64,000 bases of DNA. Source: Burkholderia latens (GTDB lineage Bacteria; Pseudomonadota; Gammaproteobacteria; Burkholderiales; Burkholderiaceae). Below are positions 39,263-49,664 of this stretch, in pieces. Where the stretch lies: assembly GCF_001718795.1 (NCBI RefSeq), contig NZ_CP013435.1, positions 2,418,001 to 2,482,000 on the forward strand. The letters run 5' to 3'. The stretch's first letter is position 1. Each line of letters begins with the position of its first letter. The position numbers and the translations under genes were made by a program. The notes beneath the pieces are model-generated. The model was not told the DNA's origin. It did not search any database and worked only from the letters and a program-made list of their open reading frames with translations.

Positions 39263-39290
39263 AAAAAATACCCCGCCGCGGCGGGGTATT
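39263..39290. terminator. Terminator between the DUF1841 gene and the cytochromes
   Basis: A perfect 24-bp palindrome AATACCCCGCCG|CGGCGGGGTATT at 39267-39290 is flanked by AAAAAAA on the left, which gives a U-run for the minus-strand cytochrome transcript. Confidence 0.8.
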
Positions 39291-39322
39291 CGTGCCGCAC
39301 GGGCCGCAACGGCCCGGCGCGC

Positions 39323-39682
39323 TTACTTCTTGAAGACGAGGTCGGTCTCTTTCAGCGATTCGATGTAGGCCGCGATGTCCTTCATGTCGTTGACCGACAG
39401 GTTCTGCACCTGCGCCTGCATGATCGCGTTGTTGCGGCCGAGCAGCGGGTTCGTCAGGCCCATCTGGTACTGGCGCATCGCCCACACGAGGTAATCGGCG
39501 TGCTGGCCCGCGAGGCGCGGATACTCGGCGTTGATCGGCTTGTTCAGCTGCGCGCCGTGGCAGGCCGCGCAGTTGTGCGATTCGACCAGTTCCTTGCCCT
39601 TCGTGATGTCTGCCGCATGCGCGGTGCCGATCGCGAGGCCGGCCGCCAGTGCAACCGCCGCCGTCTTGAATGCGTTGTTCAT
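39323..39682 (-). CDS. Monohaem cytochrome c (second of a pair)
   Basis: 119 residues. The signal peptide MNNAFKTAAVALAAGLAIGT-AHA is followed by a single CxxCH haem site (C38, C41, H42 in CAACHG). Downstream, NAIMQAQVQNLSVNDM contains the probable axial Met, and IAAYIESL is the helix 5 landmark. The fold matches one half of cytochrome c4. It lies 41 bp downstream of a second cytochrome gene; together they look like a c4 split into two polypeptides. A ribosome binding site GGAG is present before ATG 39682. Confidence 0.9.
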   Translation of the reverse strand: MNNAFKTAAVALAAGLAIGTAHAADITKGKELVESHNCAACHGAQLNKPINAEYPRLAGQHADYLVWAMRQYQMGLTNPLLGRNNAIMQAQVQNLSVNDMKDIAAYIESLKETDLVFKK

Positions 39683-39723
39683 GAATGCTCCTGTCCCGCC
39701 GGTAAGAATCGGCGGCGCGCGCT

Positions 39724-40083
39724 TTACTTGTAGGGATTGTCCTTCGTGTCGGCCTTCTGTGCGGCGTAGTAGGCCGACAGATCCGCGATGTCCTGATCCG
39801 TCAGCGAACCGGCGATCGCGTTCATCGACGGGAAGTGACGATCCTTCTTGCGGTAGGCCTTCAGCGCGTTCTCGAGGTATTGCTGGTTCTGCCCGCCGAG
39901 GACGGGCACCCGGTAGACCTCCGGGTACGCCGCGCGGTAATCCTGGATGCCGTGGCAACCGATACACATGGCGGCCTTGCTCGCCCCGTCCTTCGGGTTG
40001 CCGACCACACCGGCCGCCTGCGCGCTGCCCGCGAGCGCCACGAGCGCTGCGACAACGACGTGTTTGCCGACGAATTTGTTCAT
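39724..40083 (-). CDS. Monohaem cytochrome c (first of a pair)
   Basis: 119 residues. A signal peptide ends GSAQA and one CxxCH lies at C40-IG-C43-H44. The axial Met is probably in FPSMNAIAGSLTDQDI, and LSAYYAAQK closes the fold. Length and layout equal those of its downstream partner although the sequences differ. The pair is likely a periplasmic electron shuttle to terminal oxidases; a direct partner is not encoded nearby. Confidence 0.9.
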   Translation of the reverse strand: MNKFVGKHVVVAALVALAGSAQAAGVVGNPKDGASKAAMCIGCHGIQDYRAAYPEVYRVPVLGGQNQQYLENALKAYRKKDRHFPSMNAIAGSLTDQDIADLSAYYAAQKADTKDNPYK

Positions 40084-40328
40084 AGCTCTTGTAACCTAGC
40101 TTGAGGGGAAACTGGCGCCGAAGCGGCAACGGCCCGCGCCGGTTTGCTTATCGGATCGCCACGCAGGCCAAAAAAAACGGCCAGATTGTACCGCGTCGGC
40201 GGGGAACGCGTCCATATTGGCGCCCCGGTCCGCCCCGCCGCAGCCCCGCAACGATACGCGGGCGCCGCCTGCCCGGACAGCCCTTCTGACTTATACTGGG
40301 TTTTTTTGCGATTAAGAAGAGCGCCGCC

Positions 40329-41171
<843 letters not shown>

Positions 41172-41192
41172 TCGACCCGCGAAGGCCCGGCC

Positions 41193-42368
41193 ATGCTGCT
41201 CAATTTCTTCTACGCGCTGCGCGCAGCCAAGCTGCCCGTCTCGGTGAAGGAATACCTGACGCTGCTCGAATCGCTGAAGGCCGGGCTGATCTCGCCGTCG
41301 ATCGACGCGTTCTACTTCCTCGCGCGGATGACGCTCGTCAAGGACGAGCAGTACTTCGACAAGTTCGACCAGGCGTTCGGTGCGTATTTCCACGGCGTGT
41401 CCACGCTGCCGTCCGAAGCGTTCGACATTCCGCTCGACTGGCTCGAGAAGCGGCTCGAACGGGAGTTGTCGCCGGAAGAAAAGGCGCAGATCGACGCGCT
41501 GGGCGGCCTCGACAAGCTGATGGAGCGCCTGAAGGAATTGCTCGACGAGCAGAAGGCGCGCCACGAAGGCGGCAACAAGTGGATCGGCACCGGCGGCACG
41601 TCGCCGTTCGGGCACGGCGGCTACAACCCCGAAGGGATGCGCATCGGCGGCCCGTCGAACGGCAACCGCACCGCGGTCAAGGTGTGGGAGGCGCGCGCGT
41701 ATCGCGACTACGACGACTCCGTCGAGATCGGCACGCGCAACATCAAGGTCGCACTGCGGCGCCTGCGCCGCTTCGCGCGCGAAGGCGCGGCCGAGGAGCT
41801 CGACCTGCCCGGCACGATCCGCAGCACCGCCGCGAACGCCGGCTGGCTGGATCTGCGGATGGTGCCCGAGCGCCACAACAACGTGAAGGTGCTGATGCTG
41901 CTCGACGTCGGCGGCTCGATGGACGACCACATCAAGCGCACCGAGGAGCTGTTCTCGGCCGCGAAGGCCGAGTTCAAGCATCTGGAGTTCTACTACTTCC
42001 ACAACTGCGTGTACGACCACCTGTGGAAGAACAACCGCCGCCGGCACTCGGAGCGCACCGCGACGTGGGACGTGCTGCACAAGTTCACGCCCGACTACAA
42101 GCTGATCTTCGTCGGCGATGCGACGATGAGCCCGTACGAAGTGCTGCAGCCGGGCGGCTCGGTCGAATACAACAACCCGGAAGCCGGCGCCGTATGGCTG
42201 CGCCGCCTCGCCGATCAGTTCCCCCACCATGCATGGCTGAATCCCGAGCCCGAGCGGCTATGGGAATACCGGCAATCGGTCTCGATCATTCGCGACGTGC
42301 TGGGTCAGCGCATGTATCCGCTCACGCTCGCCGGCCTAGAAACCGCGATGCGCGCACTCAGCAAGTAA
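41193..42368 (+). CDS. VWA domain-containing CoxE-like protein
   Basis: 391 residues. The N-terminal half is helical and conserved in this family (FYALRAAKLPVSVKEYLTLL). A Gly/Asn-rich hinge follows near residue 130. The von Willebrand A domain carries a MIDAS site with D238-x-G-x-S242 (LLDVGGSMDDH) and continues with VFVGDATMSPYE-like FVGDATMSPYE. It pairs with the MoxR ATPase, as CoxD/CoxE do in CO-dehydrogenase maturation, but no carbon-monoxide dehydrogenase genes are nearby. Confidence 0.92.
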   Translation: MLLNFFYALRAAKLPVSVKEYLTLLESLKAGLISPSIDAFYFLARMTLVKDEQYFDKFDQAFGAYFHGVSTLPSEAFDIPLDWLEKRLERELSPEEKAQIDALGGLDKLMERLKELLDEQKARHEGGNKWIGTGGTSPFGHGGYNPEGMRIGGPSNGNRTAVKVWEARAYRDYDDSVEIGTRNIKVALRRLRRFAREGAAEELDLPGTIRSTAANAGWLDLRMVPERHNNVKVLMLLDVGGSMDDHIKRTEELFSAAKAEFKHLEFYYFHNCVYDHLWKNNRRRHSERTATWDVLHKFTPDYKLIFVGDATMSPYEVLQPGGSVEYNNPEAGAVWLRRLADQFPHHAWLNPEPERLWEYRQSVSIIRDVLGQRMYPLTLAGLETAMRALSK

Positions 42369-42425
42369 CGCACCCACCCAGCAGACACGAAGGCCGCGCC
42401 CCGGCGGCCTTGCCCCGGAGACAGC

Positions 42426-43637
42426 ATGAACCCTTCGCCCACCGTGAGCGCCGGCCGCGCCGGCGGCCGCCGCTTTTTCGCCGACACGTCGGTGTCCACG
42501 CTCGTCGCCGGCTTCGTCGCGATGATGACCGGTTATACGAGCTCGCTCGTGCTGATGTTCCAGGCCGGACGGGCCGCGCACCTCACCGACGCGCAGATCT
42601 CGTCTTGGATCTGGGCGCTGTCGATCGGGATGGCGCTGACGACGATCGGCCTGTCGCTGCGCTTTCGCGCGCCCGTCGTCGTCGCATGGTCGACGCCCGG
42701 CGCCGCACTGCTGATCACATCGCTGCCCGGCGTGCCGTATCCCGAAGCGATCGGCGCGTTCGTCGTGTGCGCGGTGCTGTTGACGGCCGTCGGCGTAAGC
42801 GGGCTGTTCGACACGCTGATGAAGCGCATTCCGGCCGGCATCGCGGCCGCGCTGCTCGCGGGCATCCTGTTCGAGATCGGCATCGAGATCTTCCGCGCCG
42901 CGCAGTTCCAGACGGCGCTCGTGCTCGCGATGTTCTTCACGTACCTGATCGTCAAGCGGCTCGCGCCGCGCTATGCAATCGTCACGACGCTGATCGTCGG
43001 CACCGCCGTCGCAGGCGGGCTCGGTCTGCTCGACTTCAGCCATTTCCACATCGCGCTCGCGCAACCCGTGTTCACGATGCCCGCGTTCTCGATCGCATCG
43101 ATCGTCAGCATCGGCATTCCGCTGTTCGTCGTCGCGATGGCGTCGCAAAACGTGCCGGGCATCGCGGTGCTGCGCGCGGACGGCTATCGGACACCGTCGT
43201 CGCCGCTGATCGCGACGACCGGCCTCGCGTCGCTGCTGCTCGCGCCGTTCGGCTCGCACGGCGTGAACCTCGCGGCGATCACGGCCGCGATCTGCACGGG
43301 CCCCGAAGCGCACGACGATCACGCGAAGCGCTACACGGCCGCCGTGTGGTGCGGCACGTTCTACCTGATCGCCGGCGTGTTCGGCGCGACGATCGCCGCG
43401 CTGTTCGCCGCGCTGCCGAAGGCGCTCGTCGTGTCGGTGGCCGCGCTCGCGCTGTTCGGCTCGATCATGAGCGGGCTCGCGAATGCGATGCAGGATGTGA
43501 AGCAGCGCGAAGCCGCGCTCGTCACGTTCATGGTCACCGCGTCGGGCCTTACGCTGCTGTCGATCGGCTCGGCGTTCTGGGGGCTTGTCGCGGGCGTCGT
43601 CACGCAGGTGATCCTGAATGCGCGGCGCCCCGCGTAG
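42426..43637 (+). CDS. BenE family benzoate/H+ symporter-like permease
   Basis: 403 residues with about 12 hydrophobic segments. Features are VAWSTPGAALL, PAGIAAALLAGILFEIG and ASQNVPGIAVLRADGY, the last of which is a signature of BenE and related nucleobase-cation symporter-2-like carriers. No benzoate catabolic genes are present in the window, so the substrate may be another aromatic acid. It starts 57 bp after the VWA gene and may be cotranscribed. Confidence 0.88.
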   Translation: MNPSPTVSAGRAGGRRFFADTSVSTLVAGFVAMMTGYTSSLVLMFQAGRAAHLTDAQISSWIWALSIGMALTTIGLSLRFRAPVVVAWSTPGAALLITSLPGVPYPEAIGAFVVCAVLLTAVGVSGLFDTLMKRIPAGIAAALLAGILFEIGIEIFRAAQFQTALVLAMFFTYLIVKRLAPRYAIVTTLIVGTAVAGGLGLLDFSHFHIALAQPVFTMPAFSIASIVSIGIPLFVVAMASQNVPGIAVLRADGYRTPSSPLIATTGLASLLLAPFGSHGVNLAAITAAICTGPEAHDDHAKRYTAAVWCGTFYLIAGVFGATIAALFAALPKALVVSVAALALFGSIMSGLANAMQDVKQREAALVTFMVTASGLTLLSIGSAFWGLVAGVVTQVILNARRPA

Positions 43638-43804
43638 CGCCGCGTCGCGCGCGTGCGCGACGCAAAAGGCACGCCACAACGTGCGCGACGCGAATCGGGC
43701 CTAGAATAGTGGATCGGAGGCGGCGCCTGCGCCGCCTCGCTTCGCTGCCGCGCTCGCGCGGCCCGTGAGAACCCCGGCGCCCCGCGCCCTCCTCCCGAAT
43801 CGCC

Positions 43805-44758
43805 ATGACCAACGCACTCGACCAGCTGAAGCAGTACACGACCGTCGTCGCCGACACGGGCGATTTCCAGCAGCTTGCGCAATACAAGCCGCAGGATGCG
43901 ACCACGAACCCGTCGCTGATCCTGAAGGCGGTCCAGAAGGACGCATACAAGCCGATCCTCGAGAAAACCGTCCGCGATCACCGCAACGAAAGCACCGATT
44001 TCATCATCGACCGCCTGCTGATCGCATTCGGCACCGAGATCCTGAAGCTGATCCCGGGCCGCGTGTCGACCGAAGTCGACGCGCGCCTGTCGTTCGACAC
44101 GCAGCGCTCGATCGACAAGGGCCGCGAACTCATCAAGCTGTACGAAGCGGCCGGCGTCGGCCGCGAACGCATCCTGATCAAGCTCGCATCGACGTGGGAA
44201 GGCATCCGCGCGGCCGAGGTGCTGCAAAAGGAAGGGATCAAGTGCAACATGACCCTGCTTTTCTCGCTCGTGCAGGCCGCCGCATGCGCGGAAGCCGGCG
44301 CGCAGCTGATCTCGCCGTTCGTCGGCCGCATCTACGACTGGTACAAGAAGCAGGCCGGCGCCGACTGGGACGAAGCGAAGAACGGCGGCGCGAACGATCC
44401 GGGCGTGCAGTCGGTGCGCCGCATCTACACGTACTACAAGACGTTCGGCTACAAGACCGAAGTGATGGGCGCGAGCTTCCGCACGACCAGCCAGATTACC
44501 GAGCTCGCCGGCTGCGACCTGCTGACGATCAGCCCGGACCTGCTGCAGAAGCTGCACGACAGCAACGAAACGGTCGCGCGCAAGCTGTCCCCGGACGCGC
44601 TGCACGACACGCCGACCGAGCGCGTCGCGATCGACGAGGCGTCGTTCCGCTTCCAGCTGAACGACGAAGCGATGGCGACGGAAAAACTTGCCGAAGGCAT
44701 TCGCGTGTTCGCCGCCGACGCGGTAAAGCTCGAGAAGCTCATCGACGCGCTGCGCTGA
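43805..44758 (+). CDS. tal: Transaldolase
   Basis: 317-residue class I transaldolase B-type of the pentose phosphate pathway. The Schiff-base lysine is K126 in [11 protein letters not shown]. The sequence also has TTNPSLI at the N-terminus and [25 protein letters not shown], shown by its core [14 protein letters not shown] terminator hairpin follows. TAGAAT at about 43702, 100 bases upstream, is a possible -10. Confidence 0.96.
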   Translation: MTNALDQLKQYTTVVADTGDFQQLAQYKPQDATTNPSLILKAVQKDAYKPILEKTVRDHRNESTDFIIDRLLIAFGTEILKLIPGRVSTEVDARLSFDTQRSIDKGRELIKLYEAAGVGRERILIKLASTWEGIRAAEVLQKEGIKCNMTLLFSLVQAAACAEAGAQLISPFVGRIYDWYKKQAGADWDEAKNGGANDPGVQSVRRIYTYYKTFGYKTEVMGASFRTTSQITELAGCDLLTISPDLLQKLHDSNETVARKLSPDALHDTPTERVAIDEASFRFQLNDEAMATEKLAEGIRVFAADAVKLEKLIDALR

Positions 44759-44827
44759 ACCGCGCTCATGTGACGGCCGTCGGCCGATCTGTCAGCAAGC
44801 CTGACAACAGCCGTCAGTTGCACGACG

Positions 44828-44867
44828 AAACGGCCGCGAACGACGTGTTCGCGGCCGTTTTATTTTT
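44828..44867 (+). terminator. Intrinsic terminator of tal
   Basis: Stem AAACGGCCGCGAA / TTCGCGGCCGTTT (13 bp) with loop CGACGTG, followed by TATTTTT. Confidence 0.9.
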
Positions 44868-45002
44868 CATTCCCTCGTCAAGCGCGCGCACTACAATCCA
44901 CGTCACGAGTGCGGCGGCCGCATCCCGTCGCGCTCTTTACGGTCAATCCCCGCAGTACCCGAGCCGGCGCAGCCCCGCCGGCCCGGTCCACAGGAGACAA
45001 CG

Positions 45003-45458
45003 ATGCAAGTCGAACCGTATCTGACGTTCTACGGCCGCGCGGAAGAAGCCCTTCAGTTCTACGAAAAGGCGCTCGGTGCGAAGACGATGTTCAAGATGCA
45101 CTTCAAGGATGCGCCGCCGAACCCGGACTACCCGATCGCGCCGGAAATGGCCGACAAGGTGATGCACGCAAGCTTCAAGATCGGCGAGTCGATGATCATG
45201 TGCTCCGACGGCGACTGCAGCCAGCCGGCCGGCGCCGCGCACGCCGGCTATTCGCTGTCGCTGAATCCGGCAACCGTCGACGAAGGACAGAGGCTGTTCA
45301 ATGCGCTCGCCGACGGCGGCGAAGTGACGATGCCGTTCGGCAAGACGTTCTGGGCGCTCGGCTTCGGGATGGCAAAGGATCGCTTCGGCGTGCACTGGAT
45401 GGTCAACGTCGAGGACCTGTCGCAACGCGAGGAACTCGCGAAACGCGCGCAAGGCTGA
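45003..45458 (+). CDS. VOC family protein (PhnB/3-demethylubiquinone-like)
   Basis: 151 residues of a PhnB-like glyoxalase-fold protein. It begins QVEPYLTFYGRAEEALQFYEKALGA, followed by KVMHASFKIGESMIMCSDG and a closing DRFGVHWMVN. Family members are annotated as glyoxalase/bleomycin resistance-like; most have no known substrate. A clear hairpin terminator follows, shared with the convergent symporter. Confidence 0.85.
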   Translation: MQVEPYLTFYGRAEEALQFYEKALGAKTMFKMHFKDAPPNPDYPIAPEMADKVMHASFKIGESMIMCSDGDCSQPAGAAHAGYSLSLNPATVDEGQRLFNALADGGEVTMPFGKTFWALGFGMAKDRFGVHWMVNVEDLSQREELAKRAQG

Positions 45459-45465
45459 CGCAAAC

Positions 45466-45501
45466 GAAAACGCCCGCCACTTCGCAGTGACGGGCGTTTT
45501 C
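45466..45501. terminator. Bidirectional terminator between VOC gene and symporter
   Basis: Outer stem GAAAACGCCCG / CGGGCGTTTTC (11 bp) continues into inner stem CACT/AGTG around TCGC, with a one-base mismatch on each side. A-rich and T-rich sides allow both directions. Confidence 0.85.
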
Positions 45502-45552
45502 TTTGCCGCACGGCGTTCGCCACGCGGCTGGCGACCGCGCCGCGCGCGCCGG

Positions 45553-47103
45553 TCAGCTCTCGACGACGTCGAGATAGTCCTCCGGACGCGTGCGATCCTC
45601 CGCATGCGCCATGCCGATCACGCGCACCAGCACGCTCACCACGATCGACACCACCAGGTTCACGATCAGCGACCACACGGCCGCGTAGCCGGGAATCGCG
45701 AGACCGAACAGGTGGATCGTGAAGATCGAGCCGGCCAGCTTCAGCGAGATCGCCATCCACGTGCCGCACACGATGCCGGCCGCCCAGCCTGCGAGCAGGC
45801 CGCGGTGGTCGAGCACGCGCGTGTACAGGCCGAGCACGATCGCCGGCAATGTCTGGATGATCCAGATCCCGCCGAGCAGTTGCAGCTGGATCGCGTACGT
45901 GAGCGGCAAGCCGAGAATGAACGCGACTGCACCGACCTTCACGATCAGCGACACGAGCTTCGCGACGTGCGTCTCCTGGTCGTGCGTCATGTTGCGGTTC
46001 ACGAACTCGCGATGAATGTTGCGCGTGTACAGGTTCGCCGCCGCGATCGACATGATCGCCGCGGGCACCAGCGCGCCGATGCCGATCGCCGCGAACGCGA
46101 CGCCGACGAACCACGACGGGAAGTAGTTGAGGAACAGCGCGGGCACCGCGAAGTTCGGGCCGAACGCCTTGAAGTACGGCGCGTACTGCGGCATGTCCTT
46201 CACGCCGGACGCGAGCGCCATGTAGCCGAGCAGCGCAAGCAGGCCGAGCACGAACGAGTACGCGGGCAGCATCGCCATGTTGCGGCGGATCGTGTTGCCC
46301 GACGACGACGACAGGATCGCCGTGACCGAGTGCGGATACAGGAACAGCGCGAGCGCGGAGCCGATCGCGAGCGTCGCGTACGCGCTGTAGCCGTTCAGGC
46401 TCATCGCATCGGGCGCCTTCAGCAGCAGCTTCGCGGGCGGCACGGTCGAGAAGATGTGCCCGAACCCGCCGAGCTTCGCGGGGATCACGATGACCGCGGC
46501 GGCGATCGTGATGTAGATCAGGATGTCCTTCACGATCGCGATCATCGCGGGCGCGCGCAGCCCCGACGTGTACGTATACGCGGCGAGGATCGCGAACGCG
46601 ATGATCAGCGGCAGGTCGCCGACAAAGCCGGTCGTGTCGAATCCGAGCGCACCGATCACGACCTCGATACCGACGAGCTGCAACGCGATGTACGGCATCG
46701 TCGCGAGGATGCCCGTCACAGCGATCGCGAGCGCGAGCATCCGGCTGCCATACCGTGCGTTGACGAAGTCGGCGGCCGTCACGTAACCGTGCCGTTTTGC
46801 GATGCTCCACAGCTTCGGGAACACGACGAACGCGAACGGGTAGATCAGGATCGTGTACGGCAGTGCGAAGAAGCCCATCGCGCCGGCGCCGAACACGAGC
46901 GCGGGCACTGCGACGAACGTGTACGCCGTGTAGAGGTCGCCGCCGAGCAGGAACCACGTGACGATCGTGCCGAAGCGGCGGCCGCCGAGGCCCCATTCGT
47001 CGAGGTGGGCGAGGTCGCCGCGCCGCCAGTTCGCGGCGAGAAAGCCGAGGATGGTGACGCCGATGAACAGCAGGACGAAGACGAAGGTGGCGCCGAGATT
47101 CAT
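45553..47103 (-). CDS. Sodium:solute symporter (MctP-like monocarboxylate transporter)
   Basis: 516 residues with about 13 membrane helices. Signature segments include DEWGLGGRRFGTIVTWFLLGGDLYTAYTF, here only the core GGDLYTAYTFVAVP, and FFALPYTILIYP, and the late AAIMSIAAANLYTRNI, the SSS-family helix. The MctP-type subfamily carries pyruvate, lactate and amino acids and occurs with a DUF3311 protein, as here. Its start codon overlaps the DUF3311 stop (ATGA), and GGAGGT precedes it inside the upstream gene. Confidence 0.9.
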   Translation of the reverse strand: MNLGATFVFVLLFIGVTILGFLAANWRRGDLAHLDEWGLGGRRFGTIVTWFLLGGDLYTAYTFVAVPALVFGAGAMGFFALPYTILIYPFAFVVFPKLWSIAKRHGYVTAADFVNARYGSRMLALAIAVTGILATMPYIALQLVGIEVVIGALGFDTTGFVGDLPLIIAFAILAAYTYTSGLRAPAMIAIVKDILIYITIAAAVIVIPAKLGGFGHIFSTVPPAKLLLKAPDAMSLNGYSAYATLAIGSALALFLYPHSVTAILSSSSGNTIRRNMAMLPAYSFVLGLLALLGYMALASGVKDMPQYAPYFKAFGPNFAVPALFLNYFPSWFVGVAFAAIGIGALVPAAIMSIAAANLYTRNIHREFVNRNMTHDQETHVAKLVSLIVKVGAVAFILGLPLTYAIQLQLLGGIWIIQTLPAIVLGLYTRVLDHRGLLAGWAAGIVCGTWMAISLKLAGSIFTIHLFGLAIPGYAAVWSLIVNLVVSIVVSVLVRVIGMAHAEDRTRPEDYLDVVES

Positions 47104-47342
47104 TGAGCACCTCCGCGCGTGCCGCCCGACTTCCACGCGTTCTTGGTCTTGTAGTACACGAACGCGGTGATCACCGCGCTAATGAACACCCACAGCAGCT
47201 GATACCAATAGAAGAACGGAAATCCCAGCCATTGCGGTTCGATCTTGCTGTACGACGGCACCCAGACCATCGCAATCAGCGGCAGCACCAGCAGCCAGAG
47301 CCAGCGCTTGGCGGCCCGATTGGCGTCGGCATCGTGAGCCAT
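47100..47342 (-). CDS. DUF3311 membrane protein, symporter partner
   Basis: 80 residues with two helices (LWLLVLPLIAMVWVPSY and FYWYQLLWVFISAVITAFVYY). The PFFYWYQ segment is the DUF3311 landmark. Such proteins precede SSS symporters and may be small accessory subunits. It overlaps the symporter gene by four bases, supporting a stoichiometric pair. Confidence 0.85.
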   Translation of the reverse strand: MAHDADANRAAKRWLWLLVLPLIAMVWVPSYSKIEPQWLGFPFFYWYQLLWVFISAVITAFVYYKTKNAWKSGGTRGGAQ

Positions 47343-47540
47343 GACGTCTCCTCATCTTTCCCGGTTATCGATCTTGTTGAGCGGGTACGGCGGCGAGAGG
47401 AGCGGCAAAACGGGTAAGCTGCGGCTCCCCTGGCTTCGCGCCAGTATAGGAGCCGCGCGCGCACGGTCAAGCGGGGGCGAACCCGAGGTGATCCGCCCCT
47501 GATCGCGCGGTTGCACCGGCATGCGGCCGGCGCATGAGCG

Positions 47541-48458
47541 TCAGATCGCGAACGATGCGTCGCGCGCGCCCGTCGTTTCTTTCAAAGCTTTCACCCACTT
47601 GCGAGCGGGTAGCTTCAGCGTGTCCTCGATCAGCTTCGCGCGAGCGTCAAGCTGTGCGAACGACACGTCGAGCGACGGGCCGGAGAACGCGATCGCGATC
47701 CGGTTGCCGTCGTGCACTTCCGGCAGCGCGATCACGCGATGATCGAACGCCGCGTTCAGATGTTTCATGTTGCGCACGAAGCTCGGATGGTCGCCGAACA
47801 GGTTGATCGTCGCGATGCCGGCATCCGCGAGGCAGCCGCGCACCGCGCGGTAGAACGCGACGCTGTCGAGCACGGGGCCGCGCGCGGTCGCATCGTACAG
47901 GTCGATCTGCAGCACGCCCGTCGTGCCGCGGTTGGCCGGGTCGTTGACGAAGTCCCATGCGTCGGCTTCGTGCACGACGAGGCGGTCGTCGTCGGGCGGC
48001 AGCGCGAACATCGTGCGCGCGGCGACGATCACGGCCGGATTCAGCTCGACTGCCTCGACCTTCGCATGCGGCAGGAAGCGGTGCGAGAACTTCGTCAGCG
48101 CGCCGGTGCCGAGCCCGAGCTGCACGATTCGCGCGGGCGTTTCGAGGAACAGCAGCCACGCCATCATCTGCTGCGCGTATTCGAGCTCGATGTGCAACGG
48201 CTTCGAGATGCGCATCGCGCCCTGCACCCACTCGGTGCCGAAGTGCAGGAAGCGCACGCCGCGTTCTTCCGAGAACGTGACCGGCGCGAAGCGCGGCTTG
48301 CGCGGCGCGTCGAGGACGGGCACGTCGTCGTGCTCGCCGATCTCCGGGCGGCGCTTCACGCGCGGCGGCTGCAGTTTGTCGGAACCGTTGTACGCGGACG
48401 GCTGGCGTTGCTTGAACGCGCGCGCCTCGGCGGACGCGCGCTTGATCAGTCGGGTCAT
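47541..48458 (-). CDS. Spermidine synthase-like methyltransferase-fold protein
   Basis: 305 residues. A basic N-terminal extension of about 45 residues precedes the catalytic core, with QLGLGTGALTKF as the nucleotide/dcSAM-binding strand, VEAVELNPAVI and a short IDLYDA equivalent to the substrate loop. In true SpeE the gatekeeper Asp pair sits in YDVIIxDSxDP; that is not conserved here, so polyamine synthase activity is uncertain. No speD is nearby. The start at 48458 (MTRLIKR) is used. Confidence 0.75.
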   Translation of the reverse strand: MTRLIKRASAEARAFKQRQPSAYNGSDKLQPPRVKRRPEIGEHDDVPVLDAPRKPRFAPVTFSEERGVRFLHFGTEWVQGAMRISKPLHIELEYAQQMMAWLLFLETPARIVQLGLGTGALTKFSHRFLPHAKVEAVELNPAVIVAARTMFALPPDDDRLVVHEADAWDFVNDPANRGTTGVLQIDLYDATARGPVLDSVAFYRAVRGCLADAGIATINLFGDHPSFVRNMKHLNAAFDHRVIALPEVHDGNRIAIAFSGPSLDVSFAQLDARAKLIEDTLKLPARKWVKALKETTGARDASFAI

Positions 48459-48655
48459 GATGAATCTCGCTGGGTGACACTGGAGCAGGCTGAATCGGCC
48501 TGGATGAGCGGACGAGAGGATAGCATTGGTGACGCTCCGGGCCACGGTACGCGCACCCGCTCTCCGCCGGCTGGCCATGTGCGCGACTTGCACCTGATAT
48601 CCTCGCAGTGCGTGCGCGACGAGAAAGCGACTTCCCCTGACCGCGAGAAAATCAC

Positions 48656-48910
48656 ATGACGTCGAACGACAAGAAGATCTGGTTCCCGGCGAAACGCTAC
48701 GGGTGGGGATGGGGGTTGCCGGTCGCGTGGCAAGGCTGGGTCGTGCTGTTGCTGTTCGCGATCGGCGTCATCGCGTGCGCGTGGCTCGCGCCGCCGCAAC
48801 GCTCGCCGCTTGCCTACGCCGCGTGCATCGCGGTGCTGGTCGCGCTGCTGACTGCGGTGTGCTGGCTCAAGGGCGAGAAACCTCGCTGGCGATGGGGCAA
48901 CGACGATTGA
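48656..48910 (+). CDS. Small membrane protein, unknown
   Basis: 84 residues. Two hydrophobic segments (GWVVLLLFAIGVIACAWLA and AYAACIAVLVALLTAVCWL) are joined by a short Pro-rich loop, with a basic-Trp N-terminus and a C-terminus ending WRWGNDD. No family recognised. ATG 48656 is the start; an AGAAA precedes it but the ribosome binding site is weak. It is divergent from the spermidine-synthase-like gene. Confidence 0.7.
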   Translation: MTSNDKKIWFPAKRYGWGWGLPVAWQGWVVLLLFAIGVIACAWLAPPQRSPLAYAACIAVLVALLTAVCWLKGEKPRWRWGNDD

Positions 48911-49187
48911 GCTTCAACGCGGCACGCAAGCCCATGCCGTTGCGATTCGTCGGCACTGCCCTCAGTCGAAGCGGTCGAACATGCCGCGCGGGAGTTCGCG
49001 GGGCGAGCAAGACGAAAATGCTCGAATCTGTGGCGAAGCTTGGACGCGACCGGGCCAATTGTCGTCGGGCGCGATCACCGGTCGCAAGCAGAAGGGCACG
49101 TCGAAATCGTGTTCGCAGCCGGACGACAGCCGTGGTTCCAGTCTTTTCGACGCGCTGGCCGCCGCTGCTGCCCTGAGCGCCGGACGA

Positions 49188-49664
49188 TCAAAGCACGATT
49201 CGGCGCCAATGCTCGAGCTTTTGCTCGAACGACAGCATTGCGTTCGCCGGACTCGACGACGGCAGCACGAGGGTCTCGTACCCTGCCTCGCCGATCACAC
49301 TGGCAAAGCGCCCCGCCGTCTTCCCGTTGAAACACACTTTCTTCAGCAACGGCGCATGTTCGCGCAACGACGCGAAGTCATTCGGCTTCGCGTTGCGGAT
49401 CGCGGAATCGAGACTGCCTTCGCGATGGCATGCATCGAGCACGTCCCAGATGCCGATGCCGCGCGCGAGCACGCGTTCGAGCCGCGCATCGTACGCAAGC
49501 TCGTGCAACCCGGGTTCGCCGAGCACCGCGCCCAACAACCGCCAGAACTGATTGCGCGGATGCGCGTAGTACTGCGCGGCATCGAGCGACGCCTCGCCGG
49601 GAAAGCTGCCGAGGATCATCGTATGCGTATGCGCGGCGACGACTGGCGGAAAGCCTTGCAGCAT
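49188..49664 (-). CDS. DNA-deoxyinosine/uracil DNA glycosylase superfamily enzyme
   Basis: 158 residues. The start MLQGFPPVV is followed by the motif GSFPGEASLDAAQYYAHPRN and NQFWRLLG, typical of the small mismatch-specific (MUG/HDG) branch of the uracil-DNA glycosylase superfamily. The C-terminal motif LPSSSPAN provides the DNA minor-groove loop. It removes deaminated bases such as hypoxanthine or uracil, by family. ATG 49664 overlaps the ubiC stop (TGATG), the third gene of a tightly packed htpG-ubiC operon. Confidence 0.85.
   Translation of the reverse strand: MLQGFPPVVAAHTHTMILGSFPGEASLDAAQYYAHPRNQFWRLLGAVLGEPGLHELAYDARLERVLARGIGIWDVLDACHREGSLDSAIRNAKPNDFASLREHAPLLKKVCFNGKTAGRFASVIGEAGYETLVLPSSSPANAMLSFEQKLEHWRRIVL

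Noticed and set aside
48911..49187. Small gene between the membrane protein and the DNA glycosylase
   Set aside because: Open frames here lack ribosome binding sites, hydrophobic segments or recognisable motifs.
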